DNA of 64,000 nucleotides, from positions 1 to 64,000 of the forward strand of contig CAYPFY010000016.1 in assembly GCA_964410105.1 (NCBI GenBank), read 5' to 3'. The notes under the pieces are model-generated. The model was not told where the DNA came from. It did no database searches and saw only the letters and a program-made list of their open reading frames with translations. A program made the position numbers and the translations under genes. Below, in pieces: positions 44,600 through 53,111 of this stretch. This stretch comes from CAYPFY01 sp964410105 (lineage in GTDB: Bacteria > Bacteroidota > Ignavibacteria > UBA10030 > SZUA-254). Within the stretch, counting starts at the first letter, position 1, and every line of letters starts with the position of its first letter.

Positions 44600-45700
44600 G
44601 TGACCGGCCATGCTTCCATATTCCTCGTACTCGGGATCATCGTAGCCTCATCCCTCATTCTGACAAATATCGAATCATCCAGCTCGAGGATTGTTGAGAA
44701 CCAGAATGCGGCTTATCTCGCTCAGTCCGCCCAAAACATCGCCCAGACAGGAGTGTATATGGGCCTCCGGCAGCTCGCCAACGACGGTTCATGGAGGACA
44801 GGATTTCCGCTGACGCCGCTGCTGGGGGGGAAGGTGAGCGTCAGGGCCTTTGATACGACCTATAACGGCCGACTTGCCATCGGTATATCGGCGACAGGAA
44901 TAGCCGCGTATCATACGGCGCAGGAAAAACGCGTTACCTCGACAGCATTCGTCGCGATATCCCCGAAGCCTGTCCATGTGAATGCTGCGATCTCAACGAA
45001 TGCTCAGACGAAGACCGGAGGAGGGCTTATTGTCGACGGACGAGACCACACGGCTGCAGGAACTCTGATTCCTGGCAAAGGCATTTTTGGTTTATGGACG
45101 ACATCGACCTATACCCAATCAGGCAGTTCGGCGATCGGGGGCACCTCGGTTGCAGGTGTGGATTATGTGCCCAGCCCGTTCCCCGATACGAGTATACTCC
45201 GTGTGAATCAGTCGCCCCCCGGGGGTTTTCCCACAACCCCCGACAGCGCCATGGGTGGACCAGCAAACGGTTATCCCGAGGGGACCGTAAAATCGGTGGC
45301 ACAAAGCGGACTGTCAGGGAGCCAGTATGTTACCGATCCCCTCCTCCTGGTTTTCCCCCTCAGTGGAGTGACTTATGTTGAATTGCCGTCAGGCTCCACC
45401 TGGTCGCCTAAGTTAAGCGGCTCAGGAGTCGTAGTCATCCATAATGGAACAAAAGACGCCCAGTTCAAGAACCCAGGAGGGACCTTCTCGGGGCTCATAA
45501 TAGCAGATGACGTGACGAGCCTCGCGGGTCTCATTCTTACCGGCGCCATCATACAAATTACACCAAATCCGAAGTCCGTTCAGATTGGGACGAGCAACGG
45601 GTCGGTAACCTATTCCAAAGAGGCTATCATTAATGCGACGAACAACCTGGGTTCGACCGGGTATGGAAGCGCCAGCTCCGTTGTGGCGTGGTGGGAATGA
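44600..45700 (+). CDS. cassette gene C': paralogue of gene C
   Basis: 366 residues from GTG 44600, which has GAGGTGATC upstream. It starts with a membrane helix (SIFLVLGIIVASSLILTNIES) and a helical stretch (NAAYLAQSAQNIAQTGVYMGLRQLA). The beta-rich ectodomain carries the same blocks as C: GGTSVAGVDYVPS, FPTTPDSAMGGP, GLSGSQYVTDP, GVTYVELPSGSTW and VVVIHNGT. It ends in VVAWWE where C ends in VIAWRE. Predicted minor-pilin-like or adhesin subunit; function unknown. Confidence 0.8.
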   Translation: MTGHASIFLVLGIIVASSLILTNIESSSSRIVENQNAAYLAQSAQNIAQTGVYMGLRQLANDGSWRTGFPLTPLLGGKVSVRAFDTTYNGRLAIGISATGIAAYHTAQEKRVTSTAFVAISPKPVHVNAAISTNAQTKTGGGLIVDGRDHTAAGTLIPGKGIFGLWTTSTYTQSGSSAIGGTSVAGVDYVPSPFPDTSILRVNQSPPGGFPTTPDSAMGGPANGYPEGTVKSVAQSGLSGSQYVTDPLLLVFPLSGVTYVELPSGSTWSPKLSGSGVVVIHNGTKDAQFKNPGGTFSGLIIADDVTSLAGLILTGAIIQITPNPKSVQIGTSNGSVTYSKEAIINATNNLGSTGYGSASSVVAWWE

Positions 45701-45863
45701 GCCCCTTCAGGACCTGAGGATCAGGATTCCAGCCCTAGGCATCGCCGAAAAATGGCCGGGCACCACTCTCAGTTTTTCCCTCTTCTGATGTTATTCCACG
45801 ATCAACCCGGCATACGTTTTCTCTTTTCACATCGTGATTGGTAACGCCCCGGGGGTTCGGCGG

Positions 45864-46241
45864 TCAGGACCCGAGAGCCCTGATGACGACATGGAGTAAT
45901 TCCTCCGGATCGTAGGGCTTCGAAATGTAATCCTTCGCCCCAAGCCTGACGCATTCGATCGCGACCGGCACGCTATCGACGGCAGTGATCACGACCACCT
46001 TCGGAAGTCTCTGAATTGCCTTCATCTGCTTCAAAAGCTCCAATCCATCCATCTGCTTCAGTTTCAGATCCAGAAGGACGATGTCATACTGCTTCTTCCT
46101 GATTCTCTCCAAAGCAGGGACACCATCATCGACGGCATCGACACTGAAATTCTCCTCCCGAAATTGCTCCGTAAGCGCAGCCCTCATATCGTCGTGGTCT
46201 TCCACCACGAGCATATTCAATAGCGTTGACATATCCGCCAT
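45864..46241 (-). CDS. single-domain response regulator
   Basis: 125 residues, receiver only: VVEDHDD acidic pocket, phospho-acceptor D58 in VLLDLKLKQMDG, T near 85 (VITAVDS) and K in YISKPYDP. No output domain. It closes the region that begins with the receiver-ATPase operon and contains the two cassettes, so it may control pilus-like activity by protein contact. It has its own promoter. Confidence 0.9.
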   Translation of the reverse strand: MADMSTLLNMLVVEDHDDMRAALTEQFREENFSVDAVDDGVPALERIRKKQYDIVLLDLKLKQMDGLELLKQMKAIQRLPKVVVITAVDSVPVAIECVRLGAKDYISKPYDPEELLHVVIRALGS

Positions 46242-46276
46242 ACTGTGAATGAGTGAACCCCCGCCGGATTCTCCCG

Positions 46277-46305
46277 AACATAGCGAACCGGGGGGCGAAA
46301 ATCAA
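46277..46305 (-). promoter_or_regulatory. promoter of the second response regulator
   Basis: Minus strand: TTGATT (46305-46300), a 17-bp spacer and TATGTT (46282-46277). The expected start is near 46270. Confidence 0.6.
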
Positions 46306-46335
46306 ATGTGATGACACGCGGAGCACATCGAAGTC

Positions 46336-46364
46336 TTGATACTCTCGCGGATTCTCCCTACTTT
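46336..46364 (+). promoter_or_regulatory. promoter of the GT39 glycosyltransferase gene
   Basis: TTGATA (46336-46341), a 17-bp spacer and TACTTT (46359-46364). The expected start is near 46371, giving a leader of about 100 nt. Confidence 0.55.
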
Positions 46365-46471
46365 TCATCACCACTTGGACGTGTCAAACCGGTATCCCTC
46401 TATGATCCCATGCAGGATGGAATGTTACCTCGGATCCGGCGCCGCTGATCCAGACACCGCCGGCCTGATGG

Positions 46472-48034
46472 ATGAATACACCTGATTCGTTGGAAAATCA
46501 CGCTCCACGGGAGGCAGGATCCTTCACGGTCCCCCTCGGCATTGCCCTGCTGCAACTGATCCTCCAGGTGAGTGCTCAGAATAATTACGGTTACTTCAGG
46601 GACGAACTTTATTATATCGCCTGCAGCGATCATCTTGCATGGGGATATGTCGACCAACCTCCCCTCTCGATCGCTCTGCTTTCTCTGAATCGCTGGATCC
46701 TGGGGGACTCTCTTCATGCCCTCAGATTTCTCCCCGCGCTGGCCGGCTCTGCCGTTATTATCCTGACAGCCTTGCTCTCCCGCCGTCTGGGCGGCGGCAG
46801 GATCGCCCAAGGCCTTTCGGCATTGTGCGTGTTCGCTGCACATTCTCTTCTCGGGAACGGCAGGTATTTTTCGATGAACGCCTTTGACGTTCTCTTCTGG
46901 ACCGCTGCCGCGTACTGCCTTGTCCGAATTGTCCAGGGATCTGAGAAGTTTTGGCTCGCCTTCGGAGTGATCGCCGGACTCGGGTTGTTGAACAAGTATT
47001 CTATGGGGTTTATGGTTGCCGGAACTCTCGCCGGTCTCGTCCTGACTCCCTGCCGCGTCCAACTCCGCTCGAAGTGGTTCTGGTTCGGCGCAGTCTCTGC
47101 AATGCTCATTTTTCTCCCTCACCTTCTCTGGGAGATCTCCCAAGGTTATCCGACCCTTGAGTTTATCCGGAACGCAAGCCAGAACAAGAATGTGAGTCTT
47201 TCAATCCCCGATTTTTTTATCGGGCAATTCAAAGATCTGAATTTCTTCAACTCCCCCCTTTGGCTCATGGGACTTTTCTTCCTTTTTTTCCATTCTCAAG
47301 GGAAGAAATACCGAATTATGGGCTGGATTTATGTTACTGCCGTTGTGATTATTCTTTCCGGGAATCCAAAAGTCTATTATCTCTCCCCCGTCTATCCGGT
47401 GCTTTTTGCAGCAGGCTCCGTGATGGCCGAACGATTTGTCATCACCCGGCGCTGGCTGATCCCCGCCTATGCCAGCCTCATGATCGCCTCGACGCTTGCC
47501 GCGCTGCCGTTCGCCGTCCCGGTTTTGCCCGTGAATAGTTTTGTCGCCTATCAGGAGATGCTGGGCGCTACGCCCCGATCCGAGGAGAGAACTCCGGTCG
47601 GCGTGCTGCCGCAGTATTATGCGGACGAGTTTGGCTGGGAGGAAATGGTGGCAACCGTCTCACAAGCCTACCATAGCCTGACTCCGGAGGAACAAGCGCA
47701 ATGTGTTATTTACGTCCGGAATTACGGCGAAGCGGGAGCAATAGATTTTTTTGGCAAGAGATACGGGCTTCCCAAAGCTCTGTGCGCCCACAATAATTAC
47801 TGGCTCTGGGGTCCCGGTAAGCTTCCAGGCCACGTCGCGATCGTCTTCGGCGGTAGCCGCGATCTGGATGAGAATTCTACCGATCTCCGACGGCGGTTTA
47901 AACGCGTAGATTTCGTCGGAACGACAAACTGCCGCTATTGCATGCCCTATGAGAATGGTCGTCAGATATTTGTGTGCCGTGAGATGAATACGACCTTCCA
48001 GGAGCTGTGGCCGGGAGAACGATTCTATATCTGA
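46472..48034 (+). CDS. GT39-type membrane glycosyltransferase (ArnT-like)
   Basis: 520 residues: about ten membrane segments followed by a soluble C-terminal part. An extracytoplasmic loop near residue 42 has FRDELYYIA, the DE motif of polyprenyl-phosphate-dependent GT39/GT83 enzymes such as ArnT and PMT, then YVDQPPLSIALL. Such enzymes move a sugar from a lipid carrier to lipid A, protein or another acceptor at the outer face of the inner membrane. The acceptor cannot be told from sequence. The gene is divergent from the response regulator. Confidence 0.85.
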   Translation: MNTPDSLENHAPREAGSFTVPLGIALLQLILQVSAQNNYGYFRDELYYIACSDHLAWGYVDQPPLSIALLSLNRWILGDSLHALRFLPALAGSAVIILTALLSRRLGGGRIAQGLSALCVFAAHSLLGNGRYFSMNAFDVLFWTAAAYCLVRIVQGSEKFWLAFGVIAGLGLLNKYSMGFMVAGTLAGLVLTPCRVQLRSKWFWFGAVSAMLIFLPHLLWEISQGYPTLEFIRNASQNKNVSLSIPDFFIGQFKDLNFFNSPLWLMGLFFLFFHSQGKKYRIMGWIYVTAVVIILSGNPKVYYLSPVYPVLFAAGSVMAERFVITRRWLIPAYASLMIASTLAALPFAVPVLPVNSFVAYQEMLGATPRSEERTPVGVLPQYYADEFGWEEMVATVSQAYHSLTPEEQAQCVIYVRNYGEAGAIDFFGKRYGLPKALCAHNNYWLWGPGKLPGHVAIVFGGSRDLDENSTDLRRRFKRVDFVGTTNCRYCMPYENGRQIFVCREMNTTFQELWPGERFYI

Positions 48035-48185
48035 CAGGAAATCACGGTTTCGCCAGAAAGGTCACTGGCGGAGAGAGTTCGCTGGTCCCCCGGCATCCTG
48101 AAGTTCCCCCTCACTAACTCCGGCGGTTCTGCGGCCCCATGTTAAAACCCTCCGTTTCGGGCATTTCCCCGCGTAAGTTTTTTCA

Positions 48186-48212
48186 CCGGTTTGTGTCTAA
48201 TATGAAAACCGG
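48186..48212 (+). repeat. inverted repeat before the sigma-factor start
   Basis: 7-bp arms CCGGTTT and AAACCGG with a 13-base loop end three bases before the GTG of the sigma gene. It may act as an operator or as an mRNA hairpin that limits translation; there is no ribosome site there. Confidence 0.4.
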
Positions 48213-48215
48213 CTG

Positions 48216-48818
48216 GTGACCACACACTTGGAGCCCGATCCCCGGGGAAAAGGAGGGGAAGGAGATTCTCTGGGGAACGCATCAGATCCGCTGACATTCG
48301 ATGAGATTTATGAAAAATACAGCGCGAAGGTGCTCACTATCGCCTACCGGTTCACCCGTGATGAGCAGACCGCCCGGGATATTTCGCAGGAAGTTTTCAT
48401 GAAAATATATGAAAGCCTTTCATCCTACGAGGGAAAATCTCAGGTCTTTACGTGGATTTACCGGATTACTGTGAACCATGTAATTAATCATCTCCGAAAA
48501 GAGAGAAGGCATAGATGGCTCAGCCTGCTGGAGCAACCCGTGAACGGTCTGATCTCAGCCCGGACGGCGACTGCCAGCACGTCCGAAAGTCCCCACAAGA
48601 TTCTTGAGCAGAAGGAGCGCCGCCTGGTGGTCCAGTCCGCCATTGATTCGCTCCCCGTAAGTTGCCGGATCCCCCTTGTGCTCCACTGGAGCGAGGGGAT
48701 GAGCTACCAGGAAATCGCCGATGCGCTCAATGTGAGCCTGGGAGCGGTCGAGCAGAGGATTCACAGGGCTAAGAAGAAGCTTGTATCGAAACTCAATTTC
48801 TGGATATCGGACATTTGA
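48216..48818 (+). CDS. ECF (sigma-70 family) RNA polymerase sigma factor
   Basis: 200 residues from GTG 48216. Region 2: FDEIYEKYSAKVLTIAYRFTRDEQTARDISQEVFMKIYESL. The linker holds a Ser/Thr-rich loop. Region 4: IDSLPVSCRIPLVLHWSEGMSYQEIADALNVSLGAVEQRIHRAKKKL with a clear helix-turn-helix. It has no extra domains. The TGA overlaps the ATG of the anti-sigma gene. It directs a stress or envelope regulon and likely also its own operon; no promoter of the housekeeping form was found here. Confidence 0.92.
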   Translation: MTTHLEPDPRGKGGEGDSLGNASDPLTFDEIYEKYSAKVLTIAYRFTRDEQTARDISQEVFMKIYESLSSYEGKSQVFTWIYRITVNHVINHLRKERRHRWLSLLEQPVNGLISARTATASTSESPHKILEQKERRLVVQSAIDSLPVSCRIPLVLHWSEGMSYQEIADALNVSLGAVEQRIHRAKKKLVSKLNFWISDI

Positions 48819-49246
48819 TGCCTAAACATGTAAAAAAAATGTTCCTCACCTGGCATCAGGAGCCTCAAGGGTCGGAACGGCGCAAACAAATCGAGAGACA
48901 CCTTGCCGAATGCCCATCCTGCAAGAGCTTTTTTGACCAAATGTCATCGTTCTTTGCCGAAGCACGCAGGGAGGATTCTCTGCCCTTGACCGCGGGTCCG
49001 TTCGTGCCACGGACGATCCGGATTGTTACCCCGTCCGTCTCGCCGTTTCGAATCGTGCCGTGGCCCGTCGGTGCGGCAATTTTTGCTCTCGCTTTGGGGA
49101 TCGGGATCTACCTCGGTTCCGGGCTTTCGCCTGCCAGTTCATCGGGCCAGGAGGATGTGCTGGAAAATTACTACAACGCGGTCTCACAGCAGAATTTCGG
49201 ATCGACAATGACTCAACTCATGGACACCTCCGGGAGGACCAGATGA
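48818..49246 (+). CDS. anti-sigma factor with zinc-finger-like HxxxCxxC
   Basis: 142 residues from ATG 48818 (TGATG overlap with the sigma stop). The N-terminal cytosolic part has HLAECPSCKSFF, the HxxxCxxC zinc anti-sigma signature. One membrane helix (VGAAIFALALGIGIYLGSG, near 90-108) and a short periplasmic tail follow. It should hold the ECF sigma at the membrane until released by a signal. Its stop overlaps the next start (ATGA). Confidence 0.9.
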   Translation: MPKHVKKMFLTWHQEPQGSERRKQIERHLAECPSCKSFFDQMSSFFAEARREDSLPLTAGPFVPRTIRIVTPSVSPFRIVPWPVGAAIFALALGIGIYLGSGLSPASSSGQEDVLENYYNAVSQQNFGSTMTQLMDTSGRTR

Positions 49247-49746
49247 AGATGAAATTGCTCGTGGGCGGACTTCTTTTCCTCATTGTCGTGAATCTGGCGA
49301 CGATCGGGAGCTATCTCTATGTCCGGTGGACCCAGAGTCAGCCCGTGCCGCATTTTGGACCCGGAAGAGGTTTTCCGATGGACCTGGATCCTTTGAAACG
49401 CGCAAGATTTCTTGAACTGCTTAAGAGTTTCCGGGATGAGACGCAGACACTCGAGGATAAAATAGTGAGAACCCAGGACGAGATTTTCTCCCTGCTCGGC
49501 CGGGATTCGGCCCCGCAGGATAAGGTGAAGGAAAAACTAAAGGAGCTGGCCGATCTCAGACTACAGATCAGCGAACGGGCTACACAGAGGCTGATCGAGG
49601 CTAAATCGTTTCTTTCACCCGTTGAGCAGAAGATGTTCCTGGACGGTATCCTCCAAATGCGACCCGAGCCCCCGCGACCGTTTGGCCATGAAGGCCCGCC
49701 CCCACCACCGTTCGGAAGGGAGGAGGAACCACCTCCGCCTCACTGA
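49243..49746 (+). CDS. Spy/CpxP-like periplasmic heavy-metal-resistance or stress sensor
   Basis: 167 residues from ATG 49243. One N-terminal membrane anchor (LLVGGLLFLIVVNLATIGSYLYV) precedes a long helical part: DPLKRARFLELLKSFRDETQTLEDKIVRTQDEIFSLLG, KLKELADLRLQISERATQRLIEAKSFLSPVEQKMF. This is the pattern of the Spy/CpxP/ZraP superfamily (helical hairpin with an LTxxQ-like LSPVEQ). The tail is rich in Pro and Gly. Placed after sigma and anti-sigma genes, it probably acts as the periplasmic sensor or chaperone of that system. Confidence 0.82.
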   Translation: MKMKLLVGGLLFLIVVNLATIGSYLYVRWTQSQPVPHFGPGRGFPMDLDPLKRARFLELLKSFRDETQTLEDKIVRTQDEIFSLLGRDSAPQDKVKEKLKELADLRLQISERATQRLIEAKSFLSPVEQKMFLDGILQMRPEPPRPFGHEGPPPPPFGREEEPPPPH

Positions 49747-49817
49747 TACTCTCGACGGTGCGTTTTTCAGGAAAAACTTTGTCCAACGATAGTCTCATAT
49801 CGACCCAGGAGTGAATC

Positions 49818-50822
49818 ATGCCGAATAATCTTATCCGGACGCTCGCATTCCCGCTCTTGATTGTTTCACTGGCGGGATGTTCACAGGATTCTGTCCAGCC
49901 CGATGCGACATCCTCGGGTGCCACAACCGCCAGCGTGATCGATAATGAGTTGGCGCTCCTCCGCACAGGCGGGATCGGTGTCGACTCGAGCAGAGCGGTT
50001 TTCTCCCTCGGATGGAGGGAATTCCTCGATCCCCGAAGCCAGGCGATCACGCTGACGGGCCGTGCGTTTGCCGTGGCATTCACCCATAGCCGGAATCTCC
50101 CCGTCCCGCACTCCGGGATGGACATGGGATCTGTTTTTCTTAACTACAACGGTGTGCACGTGGAATTGCAGAAAAGGATCGATCCCCGCAGAGGTATTTC
50201 CTATTCAACATTCTCAGGGCCGCGCGAAGGGGGATCAAATACAAATGTACAGTTTGTCGCAAATGAGCCCTATGAGTTCGAGGTGACAGGCTCAGATAGT
50301 TTCAGCGCCTTCCGAGGCTCCGTCGTTTCTCCGGCCGCCCTGTTCAGTTTTGTGGGCGATACGAACCGGCGATCCATTTCCGCGACGAGCGATCTTACGC
50401 TCCGGTGGTCGGGAGGAAACGCCTCCGATGGAATCCTCCTCGCCGTGATGCCTTTTCCCCCCGCGCCGCTCGGCGGCGTCCGGCCGCCCGGAGATCCCGA
50501 TAGCTTACACCCGCACGGCCCAGGCGGCATGCATCCCGGCGATCCGCGCCGCGGTCCCGGCGGCGGCCCCGGAGGACCGGGGGACTTTAACCCACCCCCG
50601 CCGATCGATTCCACGAAGGCAATTATTGTGAAGTTACAGGATAACCCCGGTACCTATACAATCCCGGCCGGGAGGCTTCAAGGGCTGGTGAATAACACCG
50701 GAGCACGCGCGATCGTCTGCGTGATATCACAGCTGACACAAAATACTCCCTCTCATGACGGAGGAACGGTCCGCATCGTGCTGGCGAATGAAGATCACCT
50801 TCACCTTATTATACAGCCATGA
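49818..50822 (+). CDS. lipoprotein with beta-rich domains and Gly/Pro linker
   Basis: 334 residues; ATG 49818 follows AGGAGTGA. Lipoprotein signal MPNNLIRTLAFPLLIVSLAGC (lipobox LAGC, lipid on C21). The ectodomain is beta-rich (VFLNYNGVHVELQKRI, YEFEVTGSDSF, SDLTLRWSGGN), then a linker rich in Gly, Pro, His and Asp (residues ~215-260) and a second part ending in VRIVLANEDHLHLIIQP. Unknown family. It is fourth in the sigma-factor operon, so it is a likely member of the stress response. Confidence 0.8.
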   Translation: MPNNLIRTLAFPLLIVSLAGCSQDSVQPDATSSGATTASVIDNELALLRTGGIGVDSSRAVFSLGWREFLDPRSQAITLTGRAFAVAFTHSRNLPVPHSGMDMGSVFLNYNGVHVELQKRIDPRRGISYSTFSGPREGGSNTNVQFVANEPYEFEVTGSDSFSAFRGSVVSPAALFSFVGDTNRRSISATSDLTLRWSGGNASDGILLAVMPFPPAPLGGVRPPGDPDSLHPHGPGGMHPGDPRRGPGGGPGGPGDFNPPPPIDSTKAIIVKLQDNPGTYTIPAGRLQGLVNNTGARAIVCVISQLTQNTPSHDGGTVRIVLANEDHLHLIIQP

Positions 50823-50888
50823 ACAGGTGATCTGCTGGCTGGGGACGACGGGGTTGACGCGCGGGGCTGGAGTTGTCGACGAGGTTTT

Positions 50889-51464
50889 TTATTCCGACAA
50901 TTCCCGGTGCCGGAAACAGTCGATGAGATGATCATTGACCATGCCGGTGGCCTGCATGAATGCGTAACAGACGGTCGATCCGACAAACCTGAATCCCCGC
51001 GCTTTCAGATCCTTGCTCATAGCATCTGATTCCGCGGTCGAAGGAGGGACCTCCTTTAAACTCTTCCAGCGATTGATTTTCGGCTTCCCTCCGACAAATC
51101 TCCAGAGGTAATAGTCAAACGTCCCGAACTCTTTCCTGATCTCCAGGACTTTTCGGGCGTTCTCCACCGCCGCCTCAAGCTTCAAACGATTGCGGACGAT
51201 TCCCTCGTCCTTTAATAATTTCTCCACCTCCCGGCGGCCATAGGACGCCACCGTTTCTATAACAAAATTATCAAATGCCTTCCGGAAGTTTTGCCTCTTT
51301 CTCAGGATGATGAGCCAGCTCAGCCCCGCCTGCATTCCCTCGAGAATCAGCATCTCGAAGAGTTTTCGGTCGTTGTGGAGCGGCACTCCCCACTCTCTGT
51401 CGTGATATTTTCGGTAAAGCGGATCCGAATCACCCCACGGACATCGTTTTTCACTGATTGTCAT
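50889..51464 (-). CDS. tag: DNA-3-methyladenine glycosylase I
   Basis: 191 residues from the ATG at 51464 (AGGTGA upstream; TTG at 51479 is a less likely alternative). It removes 3-methyladenine from alkylated DNA. Zinc ligands C8 (RCPWG), H21 (YHDREWG), H179 and C183 (HLIDCF) match the TAG zinc snap; the block LFEMLILEGMQAGLSW is the HhH-like substrate region. Length agrees with the family. It is last in a minus-strand run of four genes, 23 bp after the exporter gene. Confidence 0.94.
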   Translation of the reverse strand: MTISEKRCPWGDSDPLYRKYHDREWGVPLHNDRKLFEMLILEGMQAGLSWLIILRKRQNFRKAFDNFVIETVASYGRREVEKLLKDEGIVRNRLKLEAAVENARKVLEIRKEFGTFDYYLWRFVGGKPKINRWKSLKEVPPSTAESDAMSKDLKARGFRFVGSTVCYAFMQATGMVNDHLIDCFRHRELSE

Positions 51465-51487
51465 CTGGATCACCTGCAAGTGTTTGG

Positions 51488-53089
51488 TTATCGCCCGTTC
51501 GGTCGCGGCGGTCCCCCTGCGTAGATGTAATGCTCCACGGAGGGCTCCCCCGGACCGGCGTGAAACGCACGGACCCGCTTCTCAATCTCCCGGTCCGCTA
51601 CCGTGACCCGCTCGTGCTGACGCATGTGCTCCGCCCACGACTCCACGATGAAGTACTCGACCAGACGGGTGTCATTCGAGAGATCTCTGAAAATTCCCCA
51701 CTGTATTGCACCATTGCGCCTGCGACTCCCTCTCAGGGCCCGCAGGGCGTCGAAGAGCCCGTCGTTGTTTCCGGGTGTTATGGAATACTCTACCGCGACA
51801 AGCACCGGTCCCTCCTCAGGATGGGGTTCCACGACGACGACGGGGTCAGCCCAGTGCATCGACTGCGTGTGGTCGACCGCCTGATCAATCCTGAGGGGCC
51901 GCCCGAATGCCAGGCCCGCAAGGAGACATCCCGAGGCGCTCAGGAGCGAAACCATGGTCCCCCCATACGAGGCGAGCATTCCCCAGAAAGCGCTTCCGCA
52001 CGCGAATCCGCCCATAAAAACCAAAATGTAGACGGCCATGACACGGGCCCTCACCCAGTGGGGCGAAACAAACTGTGCGGCCGTGTTGAGGCTCGACATG
52101 ACGATCATCCATGCGATTCCGCCGATGTACATGCCGCAGAGGATAAACGGATAAACCCGCGTGAGGGCGAGAGTCGCCAGAAACCCGCTGAACATGACCG
52201 TCGCCAGCCGGACCATGGCTTCCATAGACATTTTCCGGCGCATCCTGGCCATCAGCCACGCCCCGCTCACCGCCCCCGTGCCGAAGACGCCGACCAGGGT
52301 TCCATATCCCGCCGCCGTGAGCCCCATCTCGTGCCGCGCCACGTACGGCAGGACCGCCCACATCGCACTCGCAAAGACGATGAAAGTGGCAGTACGTATG
52401 AGAACCGTGTGGAGCGCCGGGGCATGACGGGCATACCGGAGGCCCGCACGCACTGCGCTGAATATCCGCTCCGCAGGAAGGATGCTTTCCCTGTGCTCCC
52501 GCTTCCAATCGTGGAGTACCCAAATGACGCCAAGAAACGAGACGGCATTGAGTAAAAAAACTGCCCATGGCCCCGATGCCGCGATGATCAATCCGCCCAG
52601 CGCCGGGCCGACCGCCCTCGCAACGTTGAATCCGATGCTTCCCAGCGCCACTGCAGCAGGAATTTCAACCGACGGGACGATTTCAGGAAGTATCGCCTGC
52701 CAGGCAGGTCCATTGACGGCTGCGCCGACATTGAGGACGAAGGTAAGTGCCAACAAGGATTTCGTGCCGATGACGCCCGCGAGTGTCAGTATGCTCATCA
52801 GGAGCGCTACGGCAAGCATCCACGATTGAGTCGATATCAGGATCCGGCGGCGGTCTACGATGTCCGCCACTGCCCCGGCCGGGAGCGAAAGGAGAAAGAT
52901 CGGGAGCGTCATCGCCGTTTCCAGAAGCGCCACCATCGCCGGGGAGGTGGTGAGCGATGTCATGAGCCACGCCGCCCCAACTTCCTGCATCCAGGTCCCG
53001 ATGTTCGAGACCATCGAGGCGATCCAGAGCCAGCGGAAAAGAGGCAAAAGGAGCGGGCGGAACGCCGAGTTTGTATCTTTACCACTCAT
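51488..53089 (-). CDS. MFS exporter with C-terminal dimeric alpha-beta barrel domain
   Basis: 533 residues from the ATG at 53089; the longer frame to 53530 runs into the gene ahead. About 12 membrane segments of the MFS_3 (EntS-like) family: FRWLWIASMVSNIGTWMQEVGAAWLM near the start, FLLSLPAGAVADIVDRRRIL motif A-like, and VRARVMAVYILVFMGGFACGSAFWG near 360-390. The last ~90 residues (VLVAVEYSITPGNN, YFIVESWAEHMRQHERV) form a ferredoxin-like barrel of the ABM kind. Such fusions are known in this exporter family. It is probably an efflux pump for small hydrophobic compounds; the substrate is unknown. Confidence 0.87.
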   Translation of the reverse strand: MSGKDTNSAFRPLLLPLFRWLWIASMVSNIGTWMQEVGAAWLMTSLTTSPAMVALLETAMTLPIFLLSLPAGAVADIVDRRRILISTQSWMLAVALLMSILTLAGVIGTKSLLALTFVLNVGAAVNGPAWQAILPEIVPSVEIPAAVALGSIGFNVARAVGPALGGLIIAASGPWAVFLLNAVSFLGVIWVLHDWKREHRESILPAERIFSAVRAGLRYARHAPALHTVLIRTATFIVFASAMWAVLPYVARHEMGLTAAGYGTLVGVFGTGAVSGAWLMARMRRKMSMEAMVRLATVMFSGFLATLALTRVYPFILCGMYIGGIAWMIVMSSLNTAAQFVSPHWVRARVMAVYILVFMGGFACGSAFWGMLASYGGTMVSLLSASGCLLAGLAFGRPLRIDQAVDHTQSMHWADPVVVVEPHPEEGPVLVAVEYSITPGNNDGLFDALRALRGSRRRNGAIQWGIFRDLSNDTRLVEYFIVESWAEHMRQHERVTVADREIEKRVRAFHAGPGEPSVEHYIYAGGPPRPNGR

Positions 53090-53111
53090 TGGGATGGATT
53101 GAACGGTTCGA

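Noticed and set aside
51885..52568. 227-codon minus-strand frame inside the MFS exporter
   Set aside because: Same strand but another frame; composition (Cys, Gly, His) is that of a shadow, and the MFS frame has clear membrane segments here.
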